Notes: generated from the letters alone by a model not told the origin. Shown: positions 36,735 through 45,826, counted from the first letter of the stretch. The stretch is 64,000 nucleotides of DNA from Marinobacter algicola DG893 (GCF_000170835.1 NZ_ABCP01000011.1:1-64000); one strand, 5' to 3'. Program-made: numbers and translations.

Positions 36735-37277
36735 ATGGCGCTCAAGGCAACCATCTTCAAAGCAACACTGAACATCGCGGATATGGACCGGCACTATTAC
36801 GGTGACCACCACCTCACCATCGCCCGCCACCCGTCTGAAACCGACGAGCGCATGATGATACGCCTGCTGGCTTTCATCCTGAACGCCAGCGAGAGCCTGG
36901 AATTCACCAAAGGGATCAGCACGGACGACGAGCCGGATCTGTGGCAAAAAAGCCTGAGCGACGAGATCGAGCTGTGGATCGAGCTCGGCCTGCCGGACGA
37001 GAGCCGCCTGCGCAAGGCCTGCAACCGGGCCGATAAAGTGATTCTGTACACCTACGGTGGCCGCGCCGTGCCGCTGTGGTGGGAAAAACACCAGGGCAAG
37101 CTGACTCGCTTCGACAACCTCACCATCATCGACCTGCCGACGGACGACACCGAGTCTCTGGCAACCCTGGCTGAACGCGGCATGAACCTGCAATGCACCG
37201 TTCAGGACGGCACCGTCAATATTGGCAATGACGACACGCTCGTCAGTGTGACCCCTGAACCGCTCTACCCTGAGTAA
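36735..37277 (+). CDS. yaeQ: YaeQ family protein
   Basis: 180-residue protein with the PD-(D/E)XK nuclease-like YaeQ fold. Recognised by MALKATIFKATLNIADMDRHYY at the start, DEPDLWQKSLSDEIELWIELGLPDE in the middle and YTYGGRAVPLWW. YaeQ was first described as compensating for loss of RfaH in E. coli, an interpretation later questioned. No biochemical role is established. Confidence 0.93.
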   Translation: MALKATIFKATLNIADMDRHYYGDHHLTIARHPSETDERMMIRLLAFILNASESLEFTKGISTDDEPDLWQKSLSDEIELWIELGLPDESRLRKACNRADKVILYTYGGRAVPLWWEKHQGKLTRFDNLTIIDLPTDDTESLATLAERGMNLQCTVQDGTVNIGNDDTLVSVTPEPLYPE

Positions 37278-37309
37278 AAATCCCCTGCCGGGGTCTACCA
37301 GAACGATCC

Positions 37310-37329
37310 AGTTTACGTTAAGGTAAACT
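37310..37329. promoter_or_regulatory. 20-bp palindromic operator upstream of the bkd operon (LiuR-like)
   Basis: AGTTTACGTTAAGGTAAACT is a palindrome with a single mismatched base pair (positions 8 and 13). It lies 120 bases upstream of the E1-alpha start. It resembles the TTTACGT-xx-ACGTAAA type of site reported for LiuR, a MerR-family regulator of branched-chain amino acid breakdown in proteobacteria; that motif is recalled from memory. Confidence 0.6.
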
Positions 37330-37448
37330 TAAGCCGATATTGATCCGGGTCGCATCAGGTTCCGTCAGTTTGGCTATACTCAAAGCAAACATCGACACCC
37401 TCACAAGGGGTGTTTTGTTCCTCAGGCCACTACCCCAGGAAGAGGATT

Positions 37449-38633
37449 ATGACAACAACAAAATCCAAAGTTGTTTATAACCCGGTTTTTACCGACGGTG
37501 CGGAATTCCGAATTCCCACCTTCAAGTTACTCAAGCAGGATGGCTCGCTCTACAAAGGCGCCAAGGCTCCTGAACTCGACAAAGACAAAGCCCTGCGCAT
37601 CTACCGGGCGATGGTCACCACCCGGATTCTCGACGAACGTATGCTCGCGGCCCAACGGCAGGGGCGCCTGAGCTTTTACATGCAGTGCACCGGAGAGGAA
37701 GCCGCGGTGATCGGCAGTACCGCCGCACTGGATGACGCCGACATGATCATGGCTCAGTACCGTGAACAGGGCGCACTGACCTATCGCGGCTTTTCCATCG
37801 ATGAATTTATGAACCAGCTGTTCGGCAACGAACTGGACTACGGCAAAGGCCGCCAGATGCCGGTTCATTACGGTTCTCGCAAGCTGAACTACATGACCAT
37901 TTCCTCGCCCCTGGCCACGCAGATCCCTCAGGCCACGGGCTACGCCTACGGTCAGAAGCTGGCGGGCGAAGGCCACTGTACCATCACCTATTTTGGTGAA
38001 GGCGCCGCCTCCGAAGGGGATTTCCATGCTGCTTTGAACATGGCCGCCGTCCATCGCGTTCCGGTTATTTTCCTGTGTCGGAACAACGGCTACGCCATTT
38101 CCACCCCCGCCGCCGAGCAGTTTGCCGCAGACGGCGTGGCACCCAGGGCCTATGGCTATAAGATGGACGTGATCCGTGTCGATGGTAACGACATCCTGGC
38201 CGTGCATGAGGCCACCAAAGAGGCCCGCAAGCTGGCGGTGGAACACAACCGGCCAGTATTGATTGAAACCATGACTTACCGCTTGGCAGCGCATTCCTCC
38301 TCTGACGACCCCTCCGGCTACCGCAGCAAAGACGAGGAAGCGGTATGGCGCGAGAAAGACCCGATCCTGCGTATGCGCCTCTGGCTCGAACGTAAGAAAT
38401 GGTGGAGCGAGGACGATGAGAAACAGCTGCAGGAAAACATGCGCCGGGAAGTGCTCGAAACCATGAAACGTGCACAAAAACGGCCGCCACCCGCACTCGA
38501 TACCCTGGTGAGCGACGTCTACGACGAAGTACCGCCGGGGCTGGCCGAGCAGTTCGACAAACTCAAGGCGCACATCCGCCGGCATCCGGACGAATATCCG
38601 AAAACCGCAGAACAAGCCAAGGGAGGTGCGTGA
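37449..38633 (+). CDS. bkdA1: Branched-chain 2-oxoacid dehydrogenase E1 alpha subunit
   Basis: About 394 residues. Start 37449 has AGAGGA upstream. Thiamine-diphosphate-dependent decarboxylase subunit: [30 protein letters not shown], the ThDP motif [19 protein letters not shown]...NNGYAIS, and the phosphorylation-loop-like [11 protein letters not shown]. The last resembles the phosphorylated loop of mitochondrial BCKDH E1-alpha (HSTSDDSSAYR), which is of interest because a kinase-like gene is in this operon. It converts 2-oxoacids from Leu, Ile and Val to acyl groups on E2. Confidence 0.93.
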   Translation: MTTTKSKVVYNPVFTDGAEFRIPTFKLLKQDGSLYKGAKAPELDKDKALRIYRAMVTTRILDERMLAAQRQGRLSFYMQCTGEEAAVIGSTAALDDADMIMAQYREQGALTYRGFSIDEFMNQLFGNELDYGKGRQMPVHYGSRKLNYMTISSPLATQIPQATGYAYGQKLAGEGHCTITYFGEGAASEGDFHAALNMAAVHRVPVIFLCRNNGYAISTPAAEQFAADGVAPRAYGYKMDVIRVDGNDILAVHEATKEARKLAVEHNRPVLIETMTYRLAAHSSSDDPSGYRSKDEEAVWREKDPILRMRLWLERKKWWSEDDEKQLQENMRREVLETMKRAQKRPPPALDTLVSDVYDEVPPGLAEQFDKLKAHIRRHPDEYPKTAEQAKGGA

Positions 38634-38634
38634 G

Positions 38635-39612
38635 ATGACCCAGATGAATATGCTCCAGGCCATCAACAACGCACTCGACACTGCTATGGCCGCTAACGAG
38701 CGGGTGCTGTGTTTCGGTGAAGACGTGGGCATTTTTGGTGGTGTATTCCGCGCCACCAGCAACCTGCAACAGAAATACGGCAAGGCCCGCTGTTTCAACA
38801 CGCCGCTGGTCGAGCAGGGTATCGTCGGTTTTGCCAACGGCCTGGCCGCACAGGGTTCCGTGCCCGTAGCCGAGATTCAGTTTGCCGATTACATTTTCCC
38901 GGCCTTCGACCAGATCGTGAACGAGTCGGCCAAGTTCCGCTATCGCTCGGGCAGCCTGTTCGACGTGGGCGGGCTAACGATTCGTGCGCCCTACGGCGGC
39001 GGCATCGCCGGCGGTCTTTATCACTCACAGTCACCGGAAGCCTACTTTGCCCACACACCGGGCCTGAAAATCGTGGTGCCCCGCAACCCGCATCAGGCCA
39101 AAGGCCTGCTACTGGGCGCCATCCACGATCCCAACCCGACCCTGTTCTTCGAGCCCAAGCGCCTCTACCGCGCGTCGGTCGGGGAAGTGCCTGATGAAGA
39201 TTACCGGCTGCCGCTGGGCGAAGCCGAAGTGATCAAGGAAGGCACCGACATCACCGTGCTGGGCTGGGGTGCGCAGATGGAAGTGATTGAGCACGCCGTC
39301 GAAAGGGCGGAGAAAGAGGGCATTTCCTGTGAGGTGATTGACCTGAGAACCATCCTGCCCTGGGATGTGGAAACCGTGGCCAAATCGGTGCTCAAGACCG
39401 GGCGCCTGGTGGTCACCCACGAAGCGCCTTTGACCGGTGGTTTTGCCGGTGAAATCGCGGCGACTATACAGGAGCGTTGCTTCCTGTACCTGGAATCCCC
39501 GATCGCTCGCGTGACCGGGATGGACACCCCCTTCCCGCTGGTGCTGGAAAAAGAGCACCTGCCCAATCACCTGAAGGTCTACGAGGCCATCAGGTCGAGC
39601 GTGGATTTCTAG
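38635..39612 (+). CDS. bkdA2: Branched-chain 2-oxoacid dehydrogenase E1 beta subunit
   Basis: 325 residues from ATG 38635 with GGGAGG about 8 bases upstream; it starts one base after the E1-alpha stop. Conserved blocks are [54 protein letters not shown] and [21 protein letters not shown]. With E1-alpha it forms the heterotetrameric decarboxylase. The sequence is closer to BCKDH E1-beta than to pyruvate dehydrogenase ([16 protein letters not shown]). Confidence 0.93.
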   Translation: MTQMNMLQAINNALDTAMAANERVLCFGEDVGIFGGVFRATSNLQQKYGKARCFNTPLVEQGIVGFANGLAAQGSVPVAEIQFADYIFPAFDQIVNESAKFRYRSGSLFDVGGLTIRAPYGGGIAGGLYHSQSPEAYFAHTPGLKIVVPRNPHQAKGLLLGAIHDPNPTLFFEPKRLYRASVGEVPDEDYRLPLGEAEVIKEGTDITVLGWGAQMEVIEHAVERAEKEGISCEVIDLRTILPWDVETVAKSVLKTGRLVVTHEAPLTGGFAGEIAATIQERCFLYLESPIARVTGMDTPFPLVLEKEHLPNHLKVYEAIRSSVDF

Positions 39613-39638
39613 GTTGATATCAGGACAGGAGAGCAATC

Positions 39639-41237
39639 ATGAGTGATTTTATACTGCCCGATATCGGCGAAGGTATCGTGGAGTGCGAACTGGTTAAATG
39701 GCTGGTCAGCGAGGGTGACATCATCGAAGAAGACCAGCCAGTGGCCGAGGTCATGACCGACAAGGCGTTGGTGGAAATCCCTGCGCCCTATAAAGGCAAG
39801 GTAACGCGCCTCTATCACAAGGAAGGGGACATCGCGAAAGTGCACGCCCCACTGTTTGAGCTGGTGGAGGAAGGCGGCGACAGCCAGGAAGATTCAACGC
39901 CTGAGCCCAAAGCCCCGGAAACCGCCAATGAAACGCCGGCAACCCAGGCACAAGCCACCTCCGGCGAAGCCGGTGGCGATGACCCAACGGAGGACTTTAT
40001 CCTTCCGGACATCGGCGAAGGCATCGTCGAATGCGAAGTGGTGGAATGGCGTGTGGCCGAGGGCGACGAGATCGAAGAAGACCAGCCGGTAGTGGACGTC
40101 ATGACCGACAAGGCCATGGTGGAGATCACCGCCCCCAAGGCCGGCCGTGTCACAAAGCTCTACCATAAGCAGCAGGAAATGGCGCGGGTGCATTCACCGC
40201 TGTTTGAGTTCGTTCCCCGTGAGCGTGACGAGCCGGCTCAGGCCAGGAAACCATCGCAACCCGCACCTGAACCAGCGCCGACCACCACGCAACCCGCCTC
40301 GCCCCGTAACCAATCGCGGACGCCGGCCAGCCCGGCTGTACGCCGGATTGTTCGCGAGCACGATCTGGACCTGGCGGACATCACCGGTTCCGGCAAGGAT
40401 GGCCGGGTACTGAAAGCCGACGTACTGGCTCATCTCGACAAACCCGCCACAACCTCACCGGCACAGGACAGCACCGGCGAGTCGCAACCGGCAAGCTCAG
40501 GCGGTGAGCGTCGGCGGCCATCCCGGGAACAGGAAGTGCGCGTTGAGCCAATCCGCGGCATGAAAGCCGCCATGGCACGCAGCATGGTGACGTCGGCAAC
40601 CACTATTCCGCACTTCATCTACAGTGAGGACATTGATGTCACCGACCTGCTCCGCCTGCGGGAACAGTTGAAACCAGAGGCCGAAGCCAGCGGGTCAAGG
40701 CTCACGCTGATGCCCTTCTTTATGAAGGCCATGGCCCTGGCAGTGCAGGAATACCCGGTGCTCAACAGCCGCCTCAACGATGATGTCACCGAGATCCACT
40801 ACCAGCCACAGTGCAATATCGGCATGGCCGTGGACGGCAAGGCCGGGCTGATGGTTCCCAACATCAAGGGCGTGGAAGACCTGACCCTGCTGGGCATTGC
40901 CGACGAAGTCGCACGCCTGACCGAGGCAGCTCGCTCGGGTCGTGTCAGCCAGGAAGATCTCAAGGGCGGCACCATCACCATTTCCAACATTGGCGCTTTG
41001 GGTGGCACCTACGCCGCACCCATCATCAACCCGCCGGAAGTGGCGATTGTGGCCCTTGGCCGCACCCAGAAACTGCCGCGCTTTGACGGCAATGGCCAGG
41101 TGGTCGAGCGGGCCATCATGACCGTGAGCTGGGCAGGCGACCACCGCATCATCGATGGCGGCACCATTGCACGCTTCTGCAATCGCTGGAAAGGCTACCT
41201 GGAATCGCCGCAGTCGATGCTGCTGCATCTGGGCTGA
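39639..41237 (+). CDS. bkdB: Branched-chain 2-oxoacid dehydrogenase E2 (lipoamide acyltransferase), two lipoyl domains
   Basis: 532 residues. Two lipoyl domains, residues ~1-78 and ~118-193, share nearly the same sequence; the lipoylated lysines are Lys42 and Lys158 in MTDKAxVEI. A peripheral-subunit-binding domain follows (SPAVRRIVREHDLDLADITGSG). The C-terminal acyltransferase domain has IRGMKAAMARSM and the catalytic SWAGDHRIIDGG. Proline/alanine linkers separate the domains. Many Bkd E2 proteins have only one lipoyl domain, so the tandem copy is a lineage feature. No E3 gene is adjacent; a general lipoamide dehydrogenase elsewhere is implied. Confidence 0.93.
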   Translation: MSDFILPDIGEGIVECELVKWLVSEGDIIEEDQPVAEVMTDKALVEIPAPYKGKVTRLYHKEGDIAKVHAPLFELVEEGGDSQEDSTPEPKAPETANETPATQAQATSGEAGGDDPTEDFILPDIGEGIVECEVVEWRVAEGDEIEEDQPVVDVMTDKAMVEITAPKAGRVTKLYHKQQEMARVHSPLFEFVPRERDEPAQARKPSQPAPEPAPTTTQPASPRNQSRTPASPAVRRIVREHDLDLADITGSGKDGRVLKADVLAHLDKPATTSPAQDSTGESQPASSGGERRRPSREQEVRVEPIRGMKAAMARSMVTSATTIPHFIYSEDIDVTDLLRLREQLKPEAEASGSRLTLMPFFMKAMALAVQEYPVLNSRLNDDVTEIHYQPQCNIGMAVDGKAGLMVPNIKGVEDLTLLGIADEVARLTEAARSGRVSQEDLKGGTITISNIGALGGTYAAPIINPPEVAIVALGRTQKLPRFDGNGQVVERAIMTVSWAGDHRIIDGGTIARFCNRWKGYLESPQSMLLHLG

Positions 41238-41246
41238 CGGAGCATC

Positions 41247-43085
41247 ATGGCGCAGAAGACGCAACTGCAGCAGTTCTACATCCCTGAAGAGCAGTCGATC
41301 TATCTGCTCAGCCATGACGATGCCAAGAAGCTCAAGGACTGGGTGGCGCTCTGCGCCGCCCAGCTCCGCCAACTGGGTTACCAGGACATCGAACTGATCG
41401 GTAAAGGCGCCTACGGCTTTGTATTTGCGGGCCGCCTGCCACACCAGGACAGCACCAGCCCCGAACATGTCTTCAAATTCACCCGCATCAACCTTCCCCA
41501 ACACCTGCAGGACCGCCTGGAGGATGAAGCCTACATCCTCGAGCAGGTCCGGCATCCCAGGGTGCCTCGCCTGGTTGCCTATCAACGGGCCCACAACCAA
41601 CCCATCCTGGTAATGGAGCGTGCAGCGGGCCTTAACCTGGAAGAGGTGTCCCTGCGTGAGGGCCGGCTGAAGCCCCGACTGGTCATGCGGATTGCCGACC
41701 AGATTGCGGATATCCTGCGCAACCTGAGACGCGAGAACGGCCCCTCGGGGCGCCCCATCGTGCACGGGGACATCAAACCGTCGAATCTGGTGTTCGATGC
41801 CAGCACCGAGAACATCGCCCTGATCGACTGGGGCTCGTCGGTGTTCGCCCAGCTTGATGCCAACCAGCAGTTCCTCACCACCAACGTGATGGAACTGATG
41901 TCTGACAACCTGCAACAGACCAACGCCCGGTTGGGAGATGTCTACTTCATCGGTGAAGAACAGCTGAACGGTGGGCTGTCTTCCCCCCGCTTTGATGAAC
42001 AGGGCGCTGCGGGCACACTGTATGCGCTGGCATCCGGTCAATCGTGCCGGTTCGGTCATCAGGCCATTCCCGCTGCGTCCCTCGGGCTGCCCATGGAGTT
42101 CGCCCGCATGCTCGACGGCATGCTATCCCCGGACCCACAAATGCGCAGAAAAGCTGGTGACCACTACCTGAACGAAATGCCGCGAATGGCACGCACGGTG
42201 ATGATCGATCTCAAGGAACCACCGCTGGCCCCCATGGTCCCGGTGTGGACCCGGCCCTCAGACCACGAAATCGACACCGTCGTCTACAGCTCCCGGAAGT
42301 CTTTCCTGCGCCAGGAAGGCGCGCCGGAAACCCTCAATGATGTGAACGATGTGCAGCTGGACCGCTACTATAAAAATTTCATGCAAGGCATGGGCGAAAC
42401 CGAGAAAGCCTTCCTGGCCGCCGTCAGCCGGCTGGGGCGATACCCTGTCGAAGGTGGGCTTGCCGTGCGCTGGGAAACTGATGGCGTGTATATCGACACC
42501 TCCCTGAACCTCCACGACCCCAGCCTGAAAACCGCCTTCATCCGCGCCGTCAACAACATGGTCTACCTGGCCCAGGCCATCTACCGACAGGGGATTTTCA
42601 AGAGCTGCCTGTTCAACGCCCGTAACACCCTGCACATCGACCGTGCCGAACCCGACCAGCCTTTCGAGCCCGAACCCGGCATGCAATTGAAATACGAAGT
42701 CAGCGCCGCGCCGGAAGTGGAAGACGAATCCCGGGTGCACTCCTACTTTGAAGACGGCCCCGATCCCGAGGAATTCCTGGTGCTGCCGCAAACCATCATC
42801 ACCGCGCTGGAATCCCTCAACGACATCCACCACACCGGCATGATCATCTTCGAAGCCCTGCCCCGCCACCTCAAGATCCACAGCCATTACCGCCTGCTGG
42901 ACCCGGACCGGGAGAGTGAATTCAGCCACCTGCTGGGCGAGATACTGTCCGCTGTTAATCAGATCACTGGCCTGGGTGTCTCGGGCTTTATGAAAATGCC
43001 CTACAAGGACACCCGTTTCTTCCCTCATATCGAACGGCTGCCGGAGCGTTACTACCCCAAAAATCCAAGGGCGAAGACCGGTTAA
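41247..43085 (+). CDS. Protein kinase-like protein encoded with the BCKDH operon
   Basis: 612 residues. Residues ~48-300 form a Ser/Thr-type kinase domain: glycine loop GKGAYGFVF (52-60), probable ATP lysine Lys77 in VFKF, a candidate helix-C Glu94, catalytic loop HGDIKPSN (173-180, HGD in place of HRD) and IDWGS (DWG in place of DFG). The key lysine, Asp and Asn are kept, so it may be active. The C-terminal ~310 residues are not recognised. There is no membrane segment. It begins nine bases after the E2 stop, so it is probably co-transcribed. A role in controlling the complex is inference; mitochondrial BCKDH kinase belongs to a different (GHKL) family. Confidence 0.8.
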   Translation: MAQKTQLQQFYIPEEQSIYLLSHDDAKKLKDWVALCAAQLRQLGYQDIELIGKGAYGFVFAGRLPHQDSTSPEHVFKFTRINLPQHLQDRLEDEAYILEQVRHPRVPRLVAYQRAHNQPILVMERAAGLNLEEVSLREGRLKPRLVMRIADQIADILRNLRRENGPSGRPIVHGDIKPSNLVFDASTENIALIDWGSSVFAQLDANQQFLTTNVMELMSDNLQQTNARLGDVYFIGEEQLNGGLSSPRFDEQGAAGTLYALASGQSCRFGHQAIPAASLGLPMEFARMLDGMLSPDPQMRRKAGDHYLNEMPRMARTVMIDLKEPPLAPMVPVWTRPSDHEIDTVVYSSRKSFLRQEGAPETLNDVNDVQLDRYYKNFMQGMGETEKAFLAAVSRLGRYPVEGGLAVRWETDGVYIDTSLNLHDPSLKTAFIRAVNNMVYLAQAIYRQGIFKSCLFNARNTLHIDRAEPDQPFEPEPGMQLKYEVSAAPEVEDESRVHSYFEDGPDPEEFLVLPQTIITALESLNDIHHTGMIIFEALPRHLKIHSHYRLLDPDRESEFSHLLGEILSAVNQITGLGVSGFMKMPYKDTRFFPHIERLPERYYPKNPRAKTG

Positions 43086-43191
43086 TCGAAAGCTTGCCGC
43101 TGCATATATCAATACCAACAGGACTGGACAGAGCACCCCATCACACGTAAGATTGCGCACTCGAAATTGACGCACCTTGCATCGATTTCTT

Positions 43192-43268
43192 CCGCCCGTA
43201 GCTCAGCTGGATAGAGCGTTGCCCTCCGGAGGCAAAGGTCTCAGGTTCGAATCCTGACGGGCGGGCCA
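43192..43268 (+). tRNA. tRNA-Arg (anticodon CCG)
   Basis: 77-nt cloverleaf. The acceptor stem CCGCCCG pairs with CGGGCGG, T8 is followed by AGCTCAGC, and the anticodon stem-loop TTGCC-CTCCGGA-GGCAA has anticodon CCG reading CGG. The T-arm is TCAGG-TTCGAAT-CCTGA, the discriminator G, and CCA is encoded (43266-43268). It closely resembles E. coli tRNA-Arg(CCG). tRNA genes are common integration sites, and the sequence to its right is disrupted. Confidence 0.97.
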
Positions 43269-43269
43269 T

Positions 43270-43292
43270 TAACATGGTAAATCAACATGTTA
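43270..43292. repeat. Short inverted repeat just after the tRNA
   Basis: TAACATG (43270-43276) and CATGTTA (43286-43292) flank a 9-base loop, one base beyond the CCA end. It may act as a weak terminator for the tRNA; there is no T-run. Confidence 0.35.
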
Positions 43293-43592
43293 CACTCTCG
43301 ACCTCCCTGGTCACTTTCAACTCCGCAAACAAGAAGCACTCAAGCTCCAAACTAGGCAATGACCTTTGCCCAGATTCTGAAATTACGCTGTTTGGCACAC
43401 GAAATTGAGCCTGTGTCCAAATTGTGGCCCCGGTGTGTCCATGCCTTTATGAGAATTGTCCTGTGTCCATGGTGTGTCCACGGAATTAGAGGCATTTCTT
43501 TCAGCAGAAAAATCTGACCCTTGCACTGAAACCGCAAACTCCTCATTTGGACACAAAAAACGCCAAAAGCGCTTAGCCCTTGAGCGCTCCGA
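43293..43592. other. Non-coding scar with TGTGTCCA repeats
   Basis: No convincing gene is seen in these 300 bases. TGTGTCCA occurs four times between 43412 and 43480, twice preceded by GG and followed by varied sequence, and its reverse complement TGGACACA occurs once near 43550. Base composition is more AT-rich than the flanking operons. It may be debris of an integrated element beside the tRNA. Confidence 0.35.
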
Positions 43593-43838
43593 ATGCACGT
43601 GAGGATAACCAAGAACTTCCGTTTGAGACCGAGGGGTAGAACCCGTCACCTCGCTGCCCCCTCCCAACGTGACCCTGGAATAAGTGATCGACGCCACCGG
43701 CTTGGTATTCGGTTCTGCCGATTCTTTGGAGACCACGCCGGAACCCGATGTCAGAGAACTGGACGTCCTGCGTAATTCGATGGCACGTAACCATGCGCAC
43801 CACTCTTTAATTCAATTGGGCCAACAGTGAGAGAACCC
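43593..43838 (+). pseudogene. Possible 3' remnant of pcaJ (3-oxoacid CoA-transferase beta subunit)
   Basis: The forward strand reads HVRITKNFRLRPRG and, in another frame, LPPPNVTLE-stop-VIDATGLVF. Together these recall the C-terminal end of PcaJ/CatJ proteins (RVTKxGFxLEExAPGVTLEEVxxATG). It is broken by a frameshift and a stop codon. Its place directly before a pcaF pseudogene matches the usual pcaIJF order, which is the main support. The match is short and uncertain. Confidence 0.35.
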
Positions 43839-44651
43839 ATGACTGACGTCTATCTCTGCCATCCCCGTCGCTCGGCCATTGGCCGTTTCGGCGGCACCCT
43901 CGCCAGCATTCGCCCGGACGATTTCGCCGCTCACATTTTCAATGCGGTACTGAAGCAGGTGCCGGAACTCGACCCGGCTGCCATTGATGAAGTGATGATG
44001 GGCTGCGCCAACTAGGCCGGTGAAGACAACCGGAACATCGCACGAATGCCTTCCCTGTTGGCCGGTCTGCCCACCTCCGTGCGCGGCACTATCTCAACCA
44101 ATTGTGCGGGGCTGGCATGGATCCGTTCGGCACGGCCTCCCGCGCCATTCGCGCCGGCGAGATGAATCTAGTTTTGGCAGGCGGCGTGCAGTCCATGTCC
44201 CACGAGCCCTACGTGATGGGTAAGGCCGACTCGACTTACTCACGGGGACAGCCGGTTGAAGGCAACACTATTGGCTGGCGCTTTGTAAACCCGCTGATGA
44301 AGAAACAGTACGATATCGATTCCATGCCGGAAACGGCGGAGAAAGTGGCCGAGCAGTACCAAGTATCGCGGGAGCGATCAGGATTTATTTGCCTCCCGCT
44401 CACAGGAAAAGACCGCCCGAGTTCAGATAAAAGGCATCTTTATCGGGGAAAGCATGCCCATCTACATTCCGCGCCGAAAGCAGGACTCGCTAATATTTGA
44501 CACCGACTAGCACCCTCGCGGGATTCCCTTGAAGAAGCCCGCCTCCCTGCCAACTCCGTACAGATACGGCGGCAGTGTGACCGCGGGCAGCGCTTCCGGT
44601 GTGAACGATGGCACCGGCCAGGGCATTGCAACAATCATCGAACGGGTCTGA
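43839..44651 (+). pseudogene. pcaF: Decayed pcaF (3-oxoadipyl-CoA thiolase)
   Basis: Remnant of the thiolase that splits 3-oxoadipyl-CoA into succinyl-CoA and acetyl-CoA. The intact start is MTDVYLCHPRRSAIGRFGG. Damage: CAG to TAG at 44013 (after MMGCAN); a frameshift near 44100 around the active-site CGAGMDP; a frameshift near 44378 after EQYQVSRE; a second stop at 44507 in FDTD-stop-HPRG; a further shift near 44525. There is also an internal deletion of roughly 125 codons joining GSASGVNDG directly to GQGIATIIERV at the C-terminus. It cannot make a working enzyme. Confidence 0.9.
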
Positions 44652-44653
44652 AG

Positions 44654-45826
44654 TTACTTTCCGGGTACTCTGACCCAACCTTCCATCAGCACGCGCGCGC
44701 TTCTGCTCATAATCGCCTTTTCCACTACCCACTCCCCGTTTGACTCTCTGGCTTCGGCACCCACTCTCAGAGTGCCGGAAGGGTGGCCAAAACGCACCGA
44801 CGTTTGGTTTCCACCCCCAGCAGCAGTATTTACTATAGTTCCCGGAATAGCGTGAGCAGCGCCGATGGCAACCGCAACAGTGCCAGGCATTGCATGGTGG
44901 AGCTTGCCCATTGAAAGGCCCCGCACCAAGAGGTCCACATCGTCGATGGTAATCCGTTTTCCGCTGGCTGCAACATAGTCCGAGGGCCCGGCGACAAATG
45001 CAATCTTAGGGGTATGCTGTCGGTTCTCCGCCTCCGCAAGCGTTTCCACCAGCCCCATCTGCAGCGCACCGTGACCACGGATAGATTCAAACATCGCCAG
45101 AGCTTGTGGATCATTGTTAATAGCGTCCTGAAGCTCTGTGCCGGTATAGCCGACCGCGTCAGCCTCGACAAAAATAGTCGGAATACCAGCAGTGATCATG
45201 GTCACCCGAAACTTGCCGAGCCCTGGAACGTCCAGCTCGTCGACTGGGTTTCCCGTCGGAAAAATGGCACCCTCATCACCGGCGGGATCCAGAAACTCCA
45301 GTGCAATCTTCGCCGCAGGAAACGCGACACCGTCCAGTTCGAAATCCCCGGTTTCCTGAACCTGGCCATCGGTCATCGGTACTCGGGCGATGATCGTTTT
45401 ACCGATATTAGCCTGCCAGATGCGGACGGCTGCTACGCTGTTCTGCTCGAGAGTGTCAGCAGCGACAAGCCCGGCGCTGATGGCAAACGCACCTACCGCG
45501 GTAGTCAGGTTGCCGCAGTTACCGCTCCAGTCCACAAAGGCGCGATCAATACCGACTTGTCCAAATAAATAATCGACATCGTGGTCTGGCCGCTCGCTCC
45601 TGGAGACAATGACGGTTTTACTGGTGCTGGAGGTGCCATTTCCCAGACCATCAATTTGCTTCTGGTAAGGGTCGGGGCTTCCTATCACCCTCATCAACAA
45701 GGAATCACGAATGGGGCCTGGAGTCTGGGCGCCCTCAGGAAGGTCTTCAAGACGAAAAAACACGCCTTTGCTGGTGCCGCCACGCATATAAGTAGCAGGA
45801 ATCCGAATCTGGGGTACGTTGGACAT
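44654..45826 (-). CDS. PrpF/4-oxalomesaconate-tautomerase family isomerase
   Basis: 390-residue protein of the diaminopimelate-epimerase-like fold. The N-terminal YMRGGTSKGVFF is the PrpF signature; GNGTSSTSKTVIV, DWSGNCGNLTTAVG and TAAGGGNQTSVRFGH follow. PrpF itself moves the double bond of 2-methylaconitate in propionate breakdown; relatives isomerise 4-oxalomesaconate in gallate or protocatechuate pathways. There is no acnD, prpC or prpB here, so a role in an aromatic- or tricarboxylate-acid pathway is at least as likely. It is divergent from the stress-protein/permease operon, with palindromes between them. Confidence 0.85.
   Translation of the reverse strand: MSNVPQIRIPATYMRGGTSKGVFFRLEDLPEGAQTPGPIRDSLLMRVIGSPDPYQKQIDGLGNGTSSTSKTVIVSRSERPDHDVDYLFGQVGIDRAFVDWSGNCGNLTTAVGAFAISAGLVAADTLEQNSVAAVRIWQANIGKTIIARVPMTDGQVQETGDFELDGVAFPAAKIALEFLDPAGDEGAIFPTGNPVDELDVPGLGKFRVTMITAGIPTIFVEADAVGYTGTELQDAINNDPQALAMFESIRGHGALQMGLVETLAEAENRQHTPKIAFVAGPSDYVAASGKRITIDDVDLLVRGLSMGKLHHAMPGTVAVAIGAAHAIPGTIVNTAAGGGNQTSVRFGHPSGTLRVGAEARESNGEWVVEKAIMSRSARVLMEGWVRVPGK

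Noticed and set aside
37527..38837. Reverse open frame of 436 codons
   Set aside because: Antisense to bkdA1/bkdA2, both certain.
37449..39612. Pyruvate dehydrogenase E1 alpha/beta (acetoin or PDH type) as an alternative for the E1 genes
   Set aside because: The [11 protein letters not shown] loop, E2 sequence and LiuR-like promoter fit the branched-chain complex better, although substrate range cannot be proven from sequence.
40695..42059. Reverse open frame of 454 codons spanning E2 and the kinase gene
   Set aside because: It crosses two well-supported genes on the opposite strand and has no recognisable domain.
43383..43736. Reverse frame of 117 codons in the tRNA-proximal scar
   Set aside because: No domain or ribosome-binding site; it overlaps the possible pcaJ remnant and repeats, so it is probably debris.
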